Of a stretch of 39,779 nt of DNA, positions 28,101 to 36,759 are shown piece after piece. The position numbers were made by a program, and so were the translations under genes. Each line of letters starts with the position of its first letter. Within the stretch, counting starts at the first letter, position 1. This stretch comes from Legionella sp. (GTDB lineage: Bacteria > Pseudomonadota > Gammaproteobacteria > Legionellales > Legionellaceae). The DNA lies in contig JAOATK010000027.1 in assembly GCA_030158115.1 (NCBI GenBank), forward strand, positions 1 to 39,779. Reading direction: 5' to 3'. The notes beneath the pieces were generated by a model. It was not told where the DNA came from and did not search any database. It worked only from the letters and a program-made list of their open reading frames with translations.

Positions 28101-30096
28101 TCTTTTTGTACCCATTCAGACGGCAGACCTTAATTGGTATCAAGGTTTGCCATTTTCAATTAAATACGATGATGTTTACCATTCTTTTGCTAGTGGAATA
28201 GAACAAAGCCGTCATGTGTTTATTGAAGGTAATGATTTAATTCATCGCTGGCAATTGTTAGAGGCACAGGCCTTATTTACGATTGCTGAAACAGGTTTTG
28301 GTACGGGTTTAAACTTTCTTTTAAGTTGGTCTCTTTGGGAGAGGCATGCACCCAAGACATCTTGTTTGCATTTTATTTCCTGTGAAAAATATCCTTTGAC
28401 CCTTGATGATTTAACTCAATCGTTAAAGGCCTGGCCTCAGCTAGAAAAACAAGCTCAGATGCTCATAGCGCATTATCCGACTTTAACACCAGGCTATCAC
28501 TATATGTCATTTTGTGAAGGACGAATCACGCTTACCTTAATGCTTGGGGATGCGTTAATTTGTTATGAGCAATTGTTAATTTGTGGGGATTCACCGCTTG
28601 AAAAAAAATTGCGTGGTGCATTTGTCGATGCTTGGTTTCTTGATGGTTTTGCTCCCCAAAAAAATAAAAGCATGTGGTCTGATGAGTTGATTCAAATCAT
28701 TGCTCTGCTCTCAAAAAAGGGAACTACGCTGGCAACCTATACTGCTGCCGCACAGGTAAAGAACTCTTTAAAACAAAATGGATTTATTGTTGAAAAAAGA
28801 AAAGGTTTTGGGCCCAAACGACATATGATTACTGGCTGCCGAGACGACACCTTATTGCAAAACATGGTTCATCACCATACCCCTTGGCATTTGGGTAAGC
28901 CATTACTTACTCAGAAGAAATCTGCAATTGTAGTTGGTGCGGGTTTAGCTGGGTGTTTTATTGCTTATTCTTTAGCAAAGAAAGGATGGAAAGTCACTTT
29001 AATTGATGAATTAAATGAAGTAGGGCAAGGTGCCTCTGCTAATCAACAAGCGGTTTTATTTCCAAAGTTGTCAGCGTATAACTCACCACTAACACAGTTT
29101 TTGCTTTCTGCTTTTTTATACTCAGCTCGTGTTTATCAAGACATTTTAAAGCACAATCCAATTGGCGAGCTTCATGGTGCTTTGCTGCTTGCATCCAATG
29201 AAAAAGAGCAATTGGCGCAACATCAATTGGCCAATTGGCTCACTCATTATCCTAAATTAGGTACCTTAGTCGATGAAAACGAGGCGTCTTTATTAGCGGG
29301 CTTACCGCTACAGCATCCAGGCCTATTTATTCCTTTATCAGGGTGGATTAATTCGCCACAATTATGCCAGTTCCTAGCGAATACAGAAGGAATTTCTTTA
29401 ATTACTAATACTGCTGTTAAAGAGTTATTCTTTGATAAATGTTGGCATGTGAATGAGTGGCAGGCAGAGGTCGTTGTTTTAGCAAATGGGAATAAAATCA
29501 CCTCATTTAACCAAACCCAGTCCCTACCCATAAAACCAATTCGTGGTCAGATGACAGCAATCGACGCTACAAGGGAAAGCATGGCCTTGAAAATTCCTCT
29601 TTGTGATGAGGGGCATGTGCTACCTGCGGTAAATGGTATTCATTTGTTGGGTGCGACCTATGAATTAAAAACAGCTGATTTCACGATCAAAGCAGAAGAT
29701 GACCTTCTAAATATCGCTAAATTAAGACAGTTGGGGCCTCATACGTCGTGGTCAAATGACATCGTTAGTCATTGGGCTGGAGTCAGGGCTACAACCCCAG
29801 ATTATTTGCCTGTGGTTGGTGCAGTAGCTTTGGAATCTGACTTTCTTAATTTATACGCAGGATTACGCAGTGATTCTAAGCGTTGGATAAATCAAGAAGC
29901 ACCTTATTATCCTGGACTTTATGCCTTTGCTGGTTTTGGTTCTCGTGGTCTTACAACCATTCCTTTAAGTGCAGAATACTTAGCGTCGCTTATTAATAAT
30001 CAAATAAGTCTTTTACCTCGAGCTTTAACACAAGCACTATCTCCGGCTCGCTTTTTACGTAAAAATATAATTCGAGGTCATATTAAAATTCCTTAA
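28093..30096 (+). CDS. mnmC: Bifunctional tRNA mnm5(s2)U biosynthesis protein MnmC
   Basis: Last two steps of 5-methylaminomethyl-2-thiouridine formation at the wobble base: an FAD-dependent deacetylase removes carboxymethyl and a SAM methyltransferase re-methylates. The 667 aa match E. coli (668). The N-terminal methyltransferase shows AETGFGTGLNFLLSW (65-79) and DAWFLDGFAPQKN. The C-terminal oxidase shows SAIVVGAGLAGCFIA near 277-290 and a C-terminal GLRSDSKRW..FAGFGSRGLTT. The only suitable start is TTG at 28093, inside the end of the transporter gene, so translation is probably coupled to it. Confidence 0.95.
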   Translation: MSNLFVPIQTADLNWYQGLPFSIKYDDVYHSFASGIEQSRHVFIEGNDLIHRWQLLEAQALFTIAETGFGTGLNFLLSWSLWERHAPKTSCLHFISCEKYPLTLDDLTQSLKAWPQLEKQAQMLIAHYPTLTPGYHYMSFCEGRITLTLMLGDALICYEQLLICGDSPLEKKLRGAFVDAWFLDGFAPQKNKSMWSDELIQIIALLSKKGTTLATYTAAAQVKNSLKQNGFIVEKRKGFGPKRHMITGCRDDTLLQNMVHHHTPWHLGKPLLTQKKSAIVVGAGLAGCFIAYSLAKKGWKVTLIDELNEVGQGASANQQAVLFPKLSAYNSPLTQFLLSAFLYSARVYQDILKHNPIGELHGALLLASNEKEQLAQHQLANWLTHYPKLGTLVDENEASLLAGLPLQHPGLFIPLSGWINSPQLCQFLANTEGISLITNTAVKELFFDKCWHVNEWQAEVVVLANGNKITSFNQTQSLPIKPIRGQMTAIDATRESMALKIPLCDEGHVLPAVNGIHLLGATYELKTADFTIKAEDDLLNIAKLRQLGPHTSWSNDIVSHWAGVRATTPDYLPVVGAVALESDFLNLYAGLRSDSKRWINQEAPYYPGLYAFAGFGSRGLTTIPLSAEYLASLINNQISLLPRALTQALSPARFLRKNIIRGHIKIP

Positions 30097-30140
30097 GATA
30101 TCGCATAATAATATCCTTCAAGATCAAGGAGCGATAGTGA

Positions 30141-31013
30141 ATGATTCATTCTATGGGAAAGGCATTTAAACAAGCAGTCAAAGAAAATAAACCCCTACAG
30201 GTTTTAGGAACGATTAATGCCTATTCTGCTATGTTGGCCCAAACCGCTGGTGCTCAAGCCCTTTATCTTTCTGGTGCAGGAGTAGCTAATGCTTCTTATG
30301 GTTTGCCGGATCTAGGGATGACTAATTTATCGCAGGTTCTAGAGGATGCACGTCGCATTACAGAGGCCTGCAATTTGCCTCTGCTGGTTGATGTAGACAC
30401 AGGGTGGGGACATGCATTCAATATTGCACGAACTGTGAAACTTATGGAAAAAACTGGCGTAGCAGCTATTCATATTGAAGATCAAGTTCTCGCAAAGCGT
30501 TGTGGTCATAGACCTAATAAAGCCATTGTATCCATTAAAGAGATGGGCGATCGCATTAAAGCAGCGGTCGATGCACGTCAAGATCCTGATTTTGTTATTA
30601 TGGCCAGGACGGATGCCTATGCGGTAGAAGGAATGAATGCCGCAATTGATCGCGCATTGCTTTGCGTGGAGTTAGGCGCAGACATGATATTTCCAGAAGC
30701 GATGACTCGTCTTGAAGACTATCAACTATTTGCTCAGGCAATAGATGTGCCTATATTGGCTAATATTACGGAATTTGGTCAAACGCCTTTATTTACTCGT
30801 GAAGCCCTTAAAACAGTAGGTGTTTCTTTAATTTTATATCCTTTAAGTGCTTTTAGAGCGATGTCTCAAGCTGCTTTAAATACTTATCAAGCGATTATTA
30901 ATACAGGCACTCAAGAATCAATGCTACAAGCAATGCAAACTCGTGAGGAATTATACGGAGTCCTTGGCTATCATCTTTACGAACAAAAGTTAGATCAATT
31001 AATGGAGGAATAG
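30141..31013 (+). CDS. prpB: 2-methylisocitrate lyase (PrpB)
   Basis: Splits 2-methylisocitrate into pyruvate and succinate, closing the methylcitrate cycle for propionyl-CoA. The 290 aa belong to the PEP mutase/isocitrate lyase superfamily, with the catalytic KRCGH loop at 119-123 (Cys121), the metal-binding [11 protein letters not shown], and the SYGLPDLG block of the family. A strong AAGGAG ribosome site precedes the ATG. It begins the prpB-prpC-prpD cluster with 4 bp to prpC. No prpR-type regulator is in the window; mnmC lies 44 bp upstream, so read-through is possible. Confidence 0.96.
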   Translation: MIHSMGKAFKQAVKENKPLQVLGTINAYSAMLAQTAGAQALYLSGAGVANASYGLPDLGMTNLSQVLEDARRITEACNLPLLVDVDTGWGHAFNIARTVKLMEKTGVAAIHIEDQVLAKRCGHRPNKAIVSIKEMGDRIKAAVDARQDPDFVIMARTDAYAVEGMNAAIDRALLCVELGADMIFPEAMTRLEDYQLFAQAIDVPILANITEFGQTPLFTREALKTVGVSLILYPLSAFRAMSQAALNTYQAIINTGTQESMLQAMQTREELYGVLGYHLYEQKLDQLMEE

Positions 31014-31017
31014 GGCA

Positions 31018-32136
31018 ATGAGTGTTAAAAGTGGAGGTTTAGCCGGTGTTATTGCAGGTGAGTCAGCAATTGCTACCGTTGGATTAGCAGGGAAAGGCTT
31101 AAACTACAGAGGCTATTCAATTGATGATCTAGCAGCTCAGGCCTCTTTCGAAGAAGTAGCCTACTTATTACTTTATGGTAAATTGCCAACTCAAAAAGAA
31201 TTGGACATCTATGTTAATAAATTGATAAGCCTTAGAAGCATACCAGCGAGCTTAAAAACAGTATTAAAACTCATTCCTAAAAATACTCATCCGATGGATG
31301 TTTTAAGAACTGGCTGTTCTTTTCTTGGAACCATTGAGCCTGAAAAAAATTTTTCTGAAGAACATCAAATTGCAGATCGTTTATTGGCTTTATTTCCAGG
31401 CATGATGTGTTATTGGTATGCCTATCATTTTGAGAATAAAGAGATATCGGGTTTAAGTGATGAAGAGACAACCGGTGGGCACTTCCTTAAATTATTGCAT
31501 GGTCGCAAGCCGAGTCAGCTTGAAACAGAGATGATGAATGTTTCTTTAATTTTATATGCAGAGCATGAATTTAATGCCTCTACTTTTGCTGCACGCGTGA
31601 CCGCGGGTACTCTTTCTGATTTTTATTCAGCTATCACTAGTGGTATAGGGACGTTACGTGGCCCTTTGCATGGTGGTGCCAATGAAGCGGCAATGGAGCT
31701 TATAGAGCGTTTTAAAAGCCCTGATGAGGCTGAGGCTGGCTTAAAAAAAATGCTGCTTAATAAAGATAAAATTATGGGTTTTGGTCATCGAGTATATACC
31801 ACTAATGATCCGCGATCGGATATTATTAAAAAATGGTCCTTTCGTTTAGGTGAAGAAAAAGAGGATCTTCTTTTATATAATATTTCAGAACGTATCGAAG
31901 AGGTCATGTGGGTTGAAAAGAAATTATTCCCTAATCTTGATTTCTATAGCGCTTCTGCGTACCACTATTGTGGTATCCCTACCTTTTTATTCACTCCTAT
32001 TTTTGTTATGTCACGCATTACAGGCTGGGCTGCTCATGTATTTGAACAAAGAGCAAATAACAAACTAATTCGACCAACATCTGAATATATTGGTCCTGAA
32101 CCCCGTGAATTCCCAGCTATTAGAACAAGAGGTTAA
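31018..32136 (+). CDS. prpC: 2-methylcitrate synthase (PrpC)
   Basis: Condenses propionyl-CoA and oxaloacetate to 2-methylcitrate. The 372 aa have the citrate synthase active site: His218 ([12 protein letters not shown]), His257 ([15 protein letters not shown]) and an Asp at about 308 (LDFYSAS). The length (about 370 rather than 430) and the position between prpB and prpD support methylcitrate rather than citrate synthase. A GGAGG ribosome site lies within the end of prpB. Confidence 0.95.
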   Translation: MSVKSGGLAGVIAGESAIATVGLAGKGLNYRGYSIDDLAAQASFEEVAYLLLYGKLPTQKELDIYVNKLISLRSIPASLKTVLKLIPKNTHPMDVLRTGCSFLGTIEPEKNFSEEHQIADRLLALFPGMMCYWYAYHFENKEISGLSDEETTGGHFLKLLHGRKPSQLETEMMNVSLILYAEHEFNASTFAARVTAGTLSDFYSAITSGIGTLRGPLHGGANEAAMELIERFKSPDEAEAGLKKMLLNKDKIMGFGHRVYTTNDPRSDIIKKWSFRLGEEKEDLLLYNISERIEEVMWVEKKLFPNLDFYSASAYHYCGIPTFLFTPIFVMSRITGWAAHVFEQRANNKLIRPTSEYIGPEPREFPAIRTRG

Positions 32137-32137
32137 T

Positions 32138-33586
32138 ATGCACCATTATGTAGAAGATAATATTAAACCTGATTATGATCAGGTAATTATTGATATTGCT
32201 GATTATGTATTAAGTAAAAAAATTGACAGTGTTTTAGCTTATGAAACAGCTCGCCTGTGTTTAATGGATACACTGGGCTGCGGTATTTTAGCGCTTAATT
32301 TTAAAGAATGTACTAAGTTAATGGGCCCTATTGTCCCTGGCGCAGTGTTAGCAGGGGGGGCACGTGTTCCAGGAACCACCTATGAACTAGATCCTGTTCA
32401 GGCAGCTTTTAATATTGGGACGATGATTCGTTGGCTTGATTTTAATGACACATGGTTGGCTGCAGAGTGGGGTCATCCTTCGGATAATTTAGGAGCGATT
32501 CTTGCGGTGGCGGATTATATGTGTCGTCAAAATTGTGCCTCTGGAAAAAAGCCTATAGTGATGCAAGAAGTTCTTACTGCCATGATTAAAGCGCACGAAA
32601 TTCAGGGCTGTTTAGCACTGGAAAATAGTTTTAATCGCATGGGATTAGATCATGTTATTTTAGTGAAAATTGCAAGTGCTGCTGTTGCTGCACTGTTGTT
32701 TGGTGCCGACAAAGACATGATGCTACGTACTTTATCTCAAGTATTTGTTGATGGTCAAAGTTTAAGAACCTATAGGCATGCTCCCAATGCGGGTTCTCGT
32801 AAATCTTGGGCTGCAGGTGATGCGACTTCTAGAGCAGTGCGTTTAGCGTTAATTGCTAAACGCGGTGAAATGGGTTATCCCAGCGCTTTAAGTGTGCCGA
32901 CTTGGGGTTTTTATGATGTCTTATTTGGTAAAAAACCATTTAAATTTCAACGTCCCTATGGCAGTTATGTCATGGAAAATATTTTATTTAAATTATCTTA
33001 CCCTGCTGAGTTTCATGCTCAAACAGCGGTTGAATGTGCTGTTAGATTACATCCACTAGTCGCATTAAGATTTGATGACATTGCAACGATTGAATTAGTG
33101 ACTCACGAATCTGCGATTAGAATTATTAGCAAGAAAGGCGCGTTACATAATCCAGCTGATCGCGATCATTGTTTACAATATATGGTTGCTATAGGGCTCT
33201 TATTTGGTGATTTAACTGCAGAACACTATGAAAATGATGTGGCCTGTGATCCCCGAATCGACTCATTGCGTGCAAAAATGCAGGTGACAGAAAATGAACG
33301 ATTCTCTCAGGAATATCATGATCCAGAAAAGCGATCTATTGCAAACAGTATCCAACTAACTTTTAAAGATGGTAGCAAAAGTGAATTAGTGACAGTAGAG
33401 TATCCCATTGGACACAGACGACGACGTGAAGAAGGTATTCCTGTTTTATTGTCTAAATTCAAAAAGAATTTGAGCACGCAGTTTTCTGCCGATCGTGTAG
33501 CACAAATTACACAAGCAATGAGTGATACAAATACCCTTGCTGAGATGAAGGTAGATGATTTCATGACAATGTGGGTGAATAACTGA
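32138..33586 (+). CDS. prpD: 2-methylcitrate dehydratase (PrpD)
   Basis: MmgE/PrpD-family dehydratase that turns 2-methylcitrate into 2-methyl-cis-aconitate. The ATG at 32138 is chosen because AGAGG stands 5 bases upstream and it gives 482 aa, the length of E. coli PrpD (483); an upstream reading would run back into prpC. Conserved stretches are [31 protein letters not shown] and [15 protein letters not shown]. It starts one base after the prpC stop. The hydration to 2-methylisocitrate is expected from the AcnA aconitase 3 kb downstream. Confidence 0.96.
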   Translation: MHHYVEDNIKPDYDQVIIDIADYVLSKKIDSVLAYETARLCLMDTLGCGILALNFKECTKLMGPIVPGAVLAGGARVPGTTYELDPVQAAFNIGTMIRWLDFNDTWLAAEWGHPSDNLGAILAVADYMCRQNCASGKKPIVMQEVLTAMIKAHEIQGCLALENSFNRMGLDHVILVKIASAAVAALLFGADKDMMLRTLSQVFVDGQSLRTYRHAPNAGSRKSWAAGDATSRAVRLALIAKRGEMGYPSALSVPTWGFYDVLFGKKPFKFQRPYGSYVMENILFKLSYPAEFHAQTAVECAVRLHPLVALRFDDIATIELVTHESAIRIISKKGALHNPADRDHCLQYMVAIGLLFGDLTAEHYENDVACDPRIDSLRAKMQVTENERFSQEYHDPEKRSIANSIQLTFKDGSKSELVTVEYPIGHRRRREEGIPVLLSKFKKNLSTQFSADRVAQITQAMSDTNTLAEMKVDDFMTMWVNN

Positions 33587-33599
33587 GACACGTATTCCC

Positions 33600-33655
33600 A
33601 CTGCCATTAAGTTAAGGAAATACCACTTAAAAAGTAGGTTGGGTCCAGACCCAAA
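33600..33655. repeat. Dispersed intergenic repeat, copy 1
   Basis: A block starting ACTGCCATTAAGTTAAGGAA and including ACTTAAAAAGTAGGTTGGGT recurs at 36644-36699 in the same orientation with about eight to ten differences in 56 bases. TTGGGTCCAGACCCAA inside it is a short palindrome. The two copies flank the kinase and permease genes. Confidence 0.7.
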
Positions 33656-33706
33656 ATCGAGTCTAAGCTTGATTTAAGGGCCTTGTTAGGACAGGAGCCA
33701 ACCTAC
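33634..33706. repeat. Inverted repeat after prpD
   Basis: Arms GTAGGTTGGGTCC (33634-33646) and GGAGCCAACCTAC (33694-33706) pair with one mismatch around a 47-base loop, followed by AAAAAATTCT. It may serve as the 3' end signal of the prp operon. A further eroded fragment resembling the palindromic family (TACGTAATCCGGGAAC) follows near 33763-33778. Confidence 0.5.
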
Positions 33707-33841
33707 AAAAAATTCTAAACTGGACGACAGCAGGACGTAGCCCATGACTAATTATGCGCAAGATACGTAATCCGGGAACACTTGGTAAATTTAAAAATAA
33801 AATACAGTATATTTTACGCCATTACATAAATGGAGTGTCTC

Positions 33842-35005
33842 ATGCCAAAAATACTTGATCCAGAATCGTTGTCCAAGGATGACGCAAAGCAATTAGTTAA
33901 ATTTTTTCACGATCAAACTCAATTAGGGTTCCATATTTGGGAAAATAACACAGACTATCATTTTGAAGATGGTAGTCTATTTCAATTTCCTTATCTTGTA
34001 ATACAACGTAAACGAAAAACCGCAGAGGGTGTTCGTTATGAATTTGTTAGTACTGATCTTATTGGTGAGGGAGGTTTTGGCCTTGTTTATGACATTGTAG
34101 GTACACTAGTTATAGAGCCTGATGCATCATCAAGATTTAAGCGGGCAGGTTCTCACAAAGATAAGGCTCGTGTAGTCAAAAAACAACAGAATGATCTGAT
34201 GGATGTTGCTAGAGAATACGCGTTTATTAATCGTTTTGTGCCGTATTTATCTGTTAAAGAACCTGTTTTTCAAAGTGGTTTTAGTTATTCAGTCATGCGA
34301 AAGTTAAAAGGTAGGGATTTGGGTTATATCCTGCAAGATGATTTAGTTGATAATCCGCGGCTAACCTTTCAACAGCGCTTTGATTTAACACATGCCTTAT
34401 TACAAGCATTGAAAGAGCAGGTCGGTGATAAAGGAATTATTCATTGCGATATAAAACCAGATAACATTTTGGTGGATTTAACGCAAAAATCAATAAAGGT
34501 TCACATTATTGATTTTGGTTTAAGCGTCTGCGTGGATGATTCAGATGTATTGCTTGGCGTTACGCATTTTAGTGCGCCAGAAATATTTAGAAAAGAAAAG
34601 CTCACTGCAAAAGCAGATGTTTTTTCAATGGGAAGAATTTTAGCCCTTTTGTGGGACATCGATTTAACCAGTTATGATCCTATTTACACGGATTGGCAAC
34701 TCTATATTAATGCAAAAAATATAAATCTTGATAGCTTATTTGCTCGTTTGCCAGAAGTTTCGGATGAAAATGTACGTCATGTGATTAAAGAGATGCTTCA
34801 AGGTATGATGAGTGAAAAGCTAGCGCAGCGTTTTTCTATAGATCAATGCATAGCAGCTCTTAAGGTACTTCCATCTCCATTATCGCTAGATGCCGCGCCT
34901 GCAAAAGAATCTAAATTAGCACCCTTTGCATTTTTTAATAAGGGGGAGCCTGTATCAGAAGCGAAATTAAAAAAATCACTATTAACCTCTTACAGTTCAA
35001 TATAA
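33842..35005 (+). CDS. Eukaryotic-like Ser/Thr protein kinase, candidate LegK-type Dot/Icm effector
   Basis: 387 aa from the ATG at 33842, chosen over the ATG at 33830 because GGAG lies 6 bases before it. A complete protein kinase fold is visible: Gly loop GEGGFGLVY (75-83), ATP lysine at Lys113/114 (ARVVKK), alpha-C Glu125, catalytic loop HCDIKPDN (201-208, Asp203, Lys205, Asn208), DFG at 224-226, APE at 245-247 and helix-F Asp259. The HRD arginine is Cys202, so control by activation-loop phosphorylation is probably absent. There is no signal peptide or membrane helix. The Ser/Thr-rich C-terminal tail could carry a Dot/Icm signal; secretion is inferred from similarity of layout to LegK kinases. 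The gene stands alone and ends inside its own terminator hairpin. Confidence 0.88.
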   Translation: MPKILDPESLSKDDAKQLVKFFHDQTQLGFHIWENNTDYHFEDGSLFQFPYLVIQRKRKTAEGVRYEFVSTDLIGEGGFGLVYDIVGTLVIEPDASSRFKRAGSHKDKARVVKKQQNDLMDVAREYAFINRFVPYLSVKEPVFQSGFSYSVMRKLKGRDLGYILQDDLVDNPRLTFQQRFDLTHALLQALKEQVGDKGIIHCDIKPDNILVDLTQKSIKVHIIDFGLSVCVDDSDVLLGVTHFSAPEIFRKEKLTAKADVFSMGRILALLWDIDLTSYDPIYTDWQLYINAKNINLDSLFARLPEVSDENVRHVIKEMLQGMMSEKLAQRFSIDQCIAALKVLPSPLSLDAAPAKESKLAPFAFFNKGEPVSEAKLKKSLLTSYSSI

Positions 35006-35042
35006 AATTTTTATTTTTATATTGAACTGTAAGAGGATTTTT
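34986..35042 (+). terminator. Perfect 22-bp terminator hairpin overlapping the kinase stop codon
   Basis: Arm 34986-35007 contains the last six codons and the TAA of the kinase gene; arm 35015-35036 is its exact reverse complement, with a 7-base loop. ATTTTT follows. This is a strong intrinsic terminator built partly from coding sequence. Confidence 0.75.
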
Positions 35043-35056
35043 AAAAGATTTTACCT

Positions 35057-35084
35057 TCTCCCGTTTGGCGGGAGAGGTTTTTTT
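35057..35084 (+). terminator. Second terminator in tandem
   Basis: Stem TCTCCCG (35057-35063) and CGGGAGA (35069-35075), 5-base loop, then GG and seven T. It ends at the stop codon of the convergent permease gene, so the plus-strand transcript is stopped twice. Confidence 0.75.
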
Positions 35085-36455
35085 CTAATGTCGCTTAGCA
35101 AGAAGCCAAGGAATTAATGCAAATAGTATCAAACCCCCAATAAGAAATGATTCAAAAATAAATACATTCCCTACAGGAATTTGTGATGGTGGTGCAAATC
35201 CGATGACCATGGCACCGGCACAACATAAAATACCTGTTACTGAGACAAGCCACATCATTTTATTGCCACCAGGGATAACATAGCCGCGAGGATGGTCTGA
35301 CTTTCTGTATCTTAGTTTAATGGCAGCAGAAAACATAATAATATAGACTAACAAAGCCATTAAAGCACTTAGGTCACTCAAAATTAAATAAGCAGCATTG
35401 ATAGTTGGAAATAATATAAATGCACTACTTAAAATAGAGACAATAATTGCTTGAGTAAAAAGAATCGTCGTTGGGGCACCATACTTGTTAGTATAGGCAA
35501 AACGCGCAGGCAGTGACCCGTCACGTGCTGAAACCAATAATCCCTTGGTTGGGCCAATAATCCAGGCTGACATCCCACTTAATCCGCCTAAAATAATAAA
35601 TACAGCAATAACAGGGGTCATCCAAGGCATGTGGTATGCTTTAAAAAACACAGCATAAGCATCAATAAGGCCAGAAACCACACTGAGACTACCATTAGGA
35701 ACTACAATCACAATGGCCAAAGAGCCTAATGAAAGAGTGGAAATAATAAGGAAGGTTGAATAAAACAAAGCTTTTGGATAGTCTTTTTGGGGGTTTCTTA
35801 CATCTTCTGCATGGACTGCTGACATTTCCATGCCGATTAATCCAAATAAAACAACCGCAAATAAAGAAAGATCTCCCAGTGATTGAAAGCTAGGTAACCA
35901 AGCAGCTGGGTAATCAACAGCCATAGGCTTGCCTAATATAGCCCAAAGGATTGCGAGGAAAATAATAAGAAGCATTGGGAAGATAGTACCAAGAGTGGCT
36001 CCGATAATGCTGACGATACTAGATATTCGCATTCCAAAACAATTCAGGAGAGTAAAAAGCCAAAACAGCGCCAGGACAGTTCCTAATAAATAAAATTTGT
36101 TATTCGATAATTCAGGTGAAATTAAATAAGATAAAGTGGCCGCAATAAAAGCTAATATGGTAGGGTACCAAACGACGTTATAAATCCATTGAAGCCAAAT
36201 GGTGATAAAACCACCTCGCTTACCGAAGGCTTCTCTCACCCAAACGTATATTCCACCGGTATTAGGATAAGCTGTAGCCAGCTCTGCTGCTACAAGCGCC
36301 ACAGGTATAAAAAAGGCAACCGCTGCAATAACATAATAAAATACTAGAGGTAAACCTAATTTAGCACTAATTGGTAAGGTGCGTAAGCTATCAACAGCAA
36401 TTACGTTAATCATTACCAAGGAAAAAACACTTAAAACCTTTTTTGGTTGAGGCAT
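35085..36455 (-). CDS. APC-superfamily amino-acid transporter (GadC/antiporter-like)
   Basis: 456-aa inner-membrane carrier with about 12 hydrophobic helices. The first helix region (SLVMINVIAVDSLRTLP) and AELATAYPNTGGIYVWVREAFG are typical of the glutamate:GABA antiporter branch of the APC superfamily. FGLIGMEMSAVHAEDVRNPQKDYPKAL matches the conserved helix-6 region. The C-terminus has no long plug domain such as E. coli GadC has. The substrate is not determinable by reading. An AAGG ribosome site precedes the ATG. It is a single gene, convergent with the kinase. Confidence 0.88.
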   Translation of the reverse strand: MPQPKKVLSVFSLVMINVIAVDSLRTLPISAKLGLPLVFYYVIAAVAFFIPVALVAAELATAYPNTGGIYVWVREAFGKRGGFITIWLQWIYNVVWYPTILAFIAATLSYLISPELSNNKFYLLGTVLALFWLFTLLNCFGMRISSIVSIIGATLGTIFPMLLIIFLAILWAILGKPMAVDYPAAWLPSFQSLGDLSLFAVVLFGLIGMEMSAVHAEDVRNPQKDYPKALFYSTFLIISTLSLGSLAIVIVVPNGSLSVVSGLIDAYAVFFKAYHMPWMTPVIAVFIILGGLSGMSAWIIGPTKGLLVSARDGSLPARFAYTNKYGAPTTILFTQAIIVSILSSAFILFPTINAAYLILSDLSALMALLVYIIMFSAAIKLRYRKSDHPRGYVIPGGNKMMWLVSVTGILCCAGAMVIGFAPPSQIPVGNVFIFESFLIGGLILFALIPWLLAKRH

Positions 36456-36643
36456 GATTAATCCTTACTATCTACAGTATCAGTGAAAATGTTTCTATGA
36501 TTTTAGAGCTTGCTCGTAAACCAGTTTGAATTCACAGTCAATAAGCGGTCGACGAGTATAGCATTTAGGCTGGAATGAAAACAATGCTTACCCCATTTTT
36601 TTATGGCGAAAATATGAACAAAAGTAGGCTGTGGTAATTTTTC

Positions 36644-36699
36644 ACTACCATTAGGTTAAGGAAATACAGCTTAAAAAGTAGGTCGAGTTGAGATCTAAC
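36644..36699. repeat. Dispersed intergenic repeat, copy 2
   Basis: Same orientation as the copy at 33600-33655: ACTACCATTAGGTTAAGGAA, then CTTAAAAAGTAGGT. The palindromic part is more eroded here (GAGTTGAGATCTAA instead of TTGGGTCCAGACCCAA). Confidence 0.65.
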
Positions 36700-36710
36700 A
36701 AAGATGATTT

Positions 36711-36741
36711 CCTGATGCTGTATATAGACTACAGCACCAGG
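36711..36741 (-). terminator. Hairpin downstream of acnA
   Basis: Arms CCTGATGCTGTA (36711-36722) and TACAGCACCAGG (36730-36741) pair at 11 of 12 positions with a 7-base loop, 18 bases beyond the acnA stop. The tail on the minus strand is only weakly T-rich. Confidence 0.5.
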
Positions 36742-36759
36742 AGAGTTTAAATTAAAAAA

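Larger units (their letters stand above)
36456..36759. other. 304-bp gap between permease and acnA
   Basis: No gene is seen. The left part should hold the permease promoter (minus strand). The middle carries repeat copy 2 (36644-36699). The right end carries the acnA hairpin (36711-36741). The rest is plain AT-rich sequence. Confidence 0.6.
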
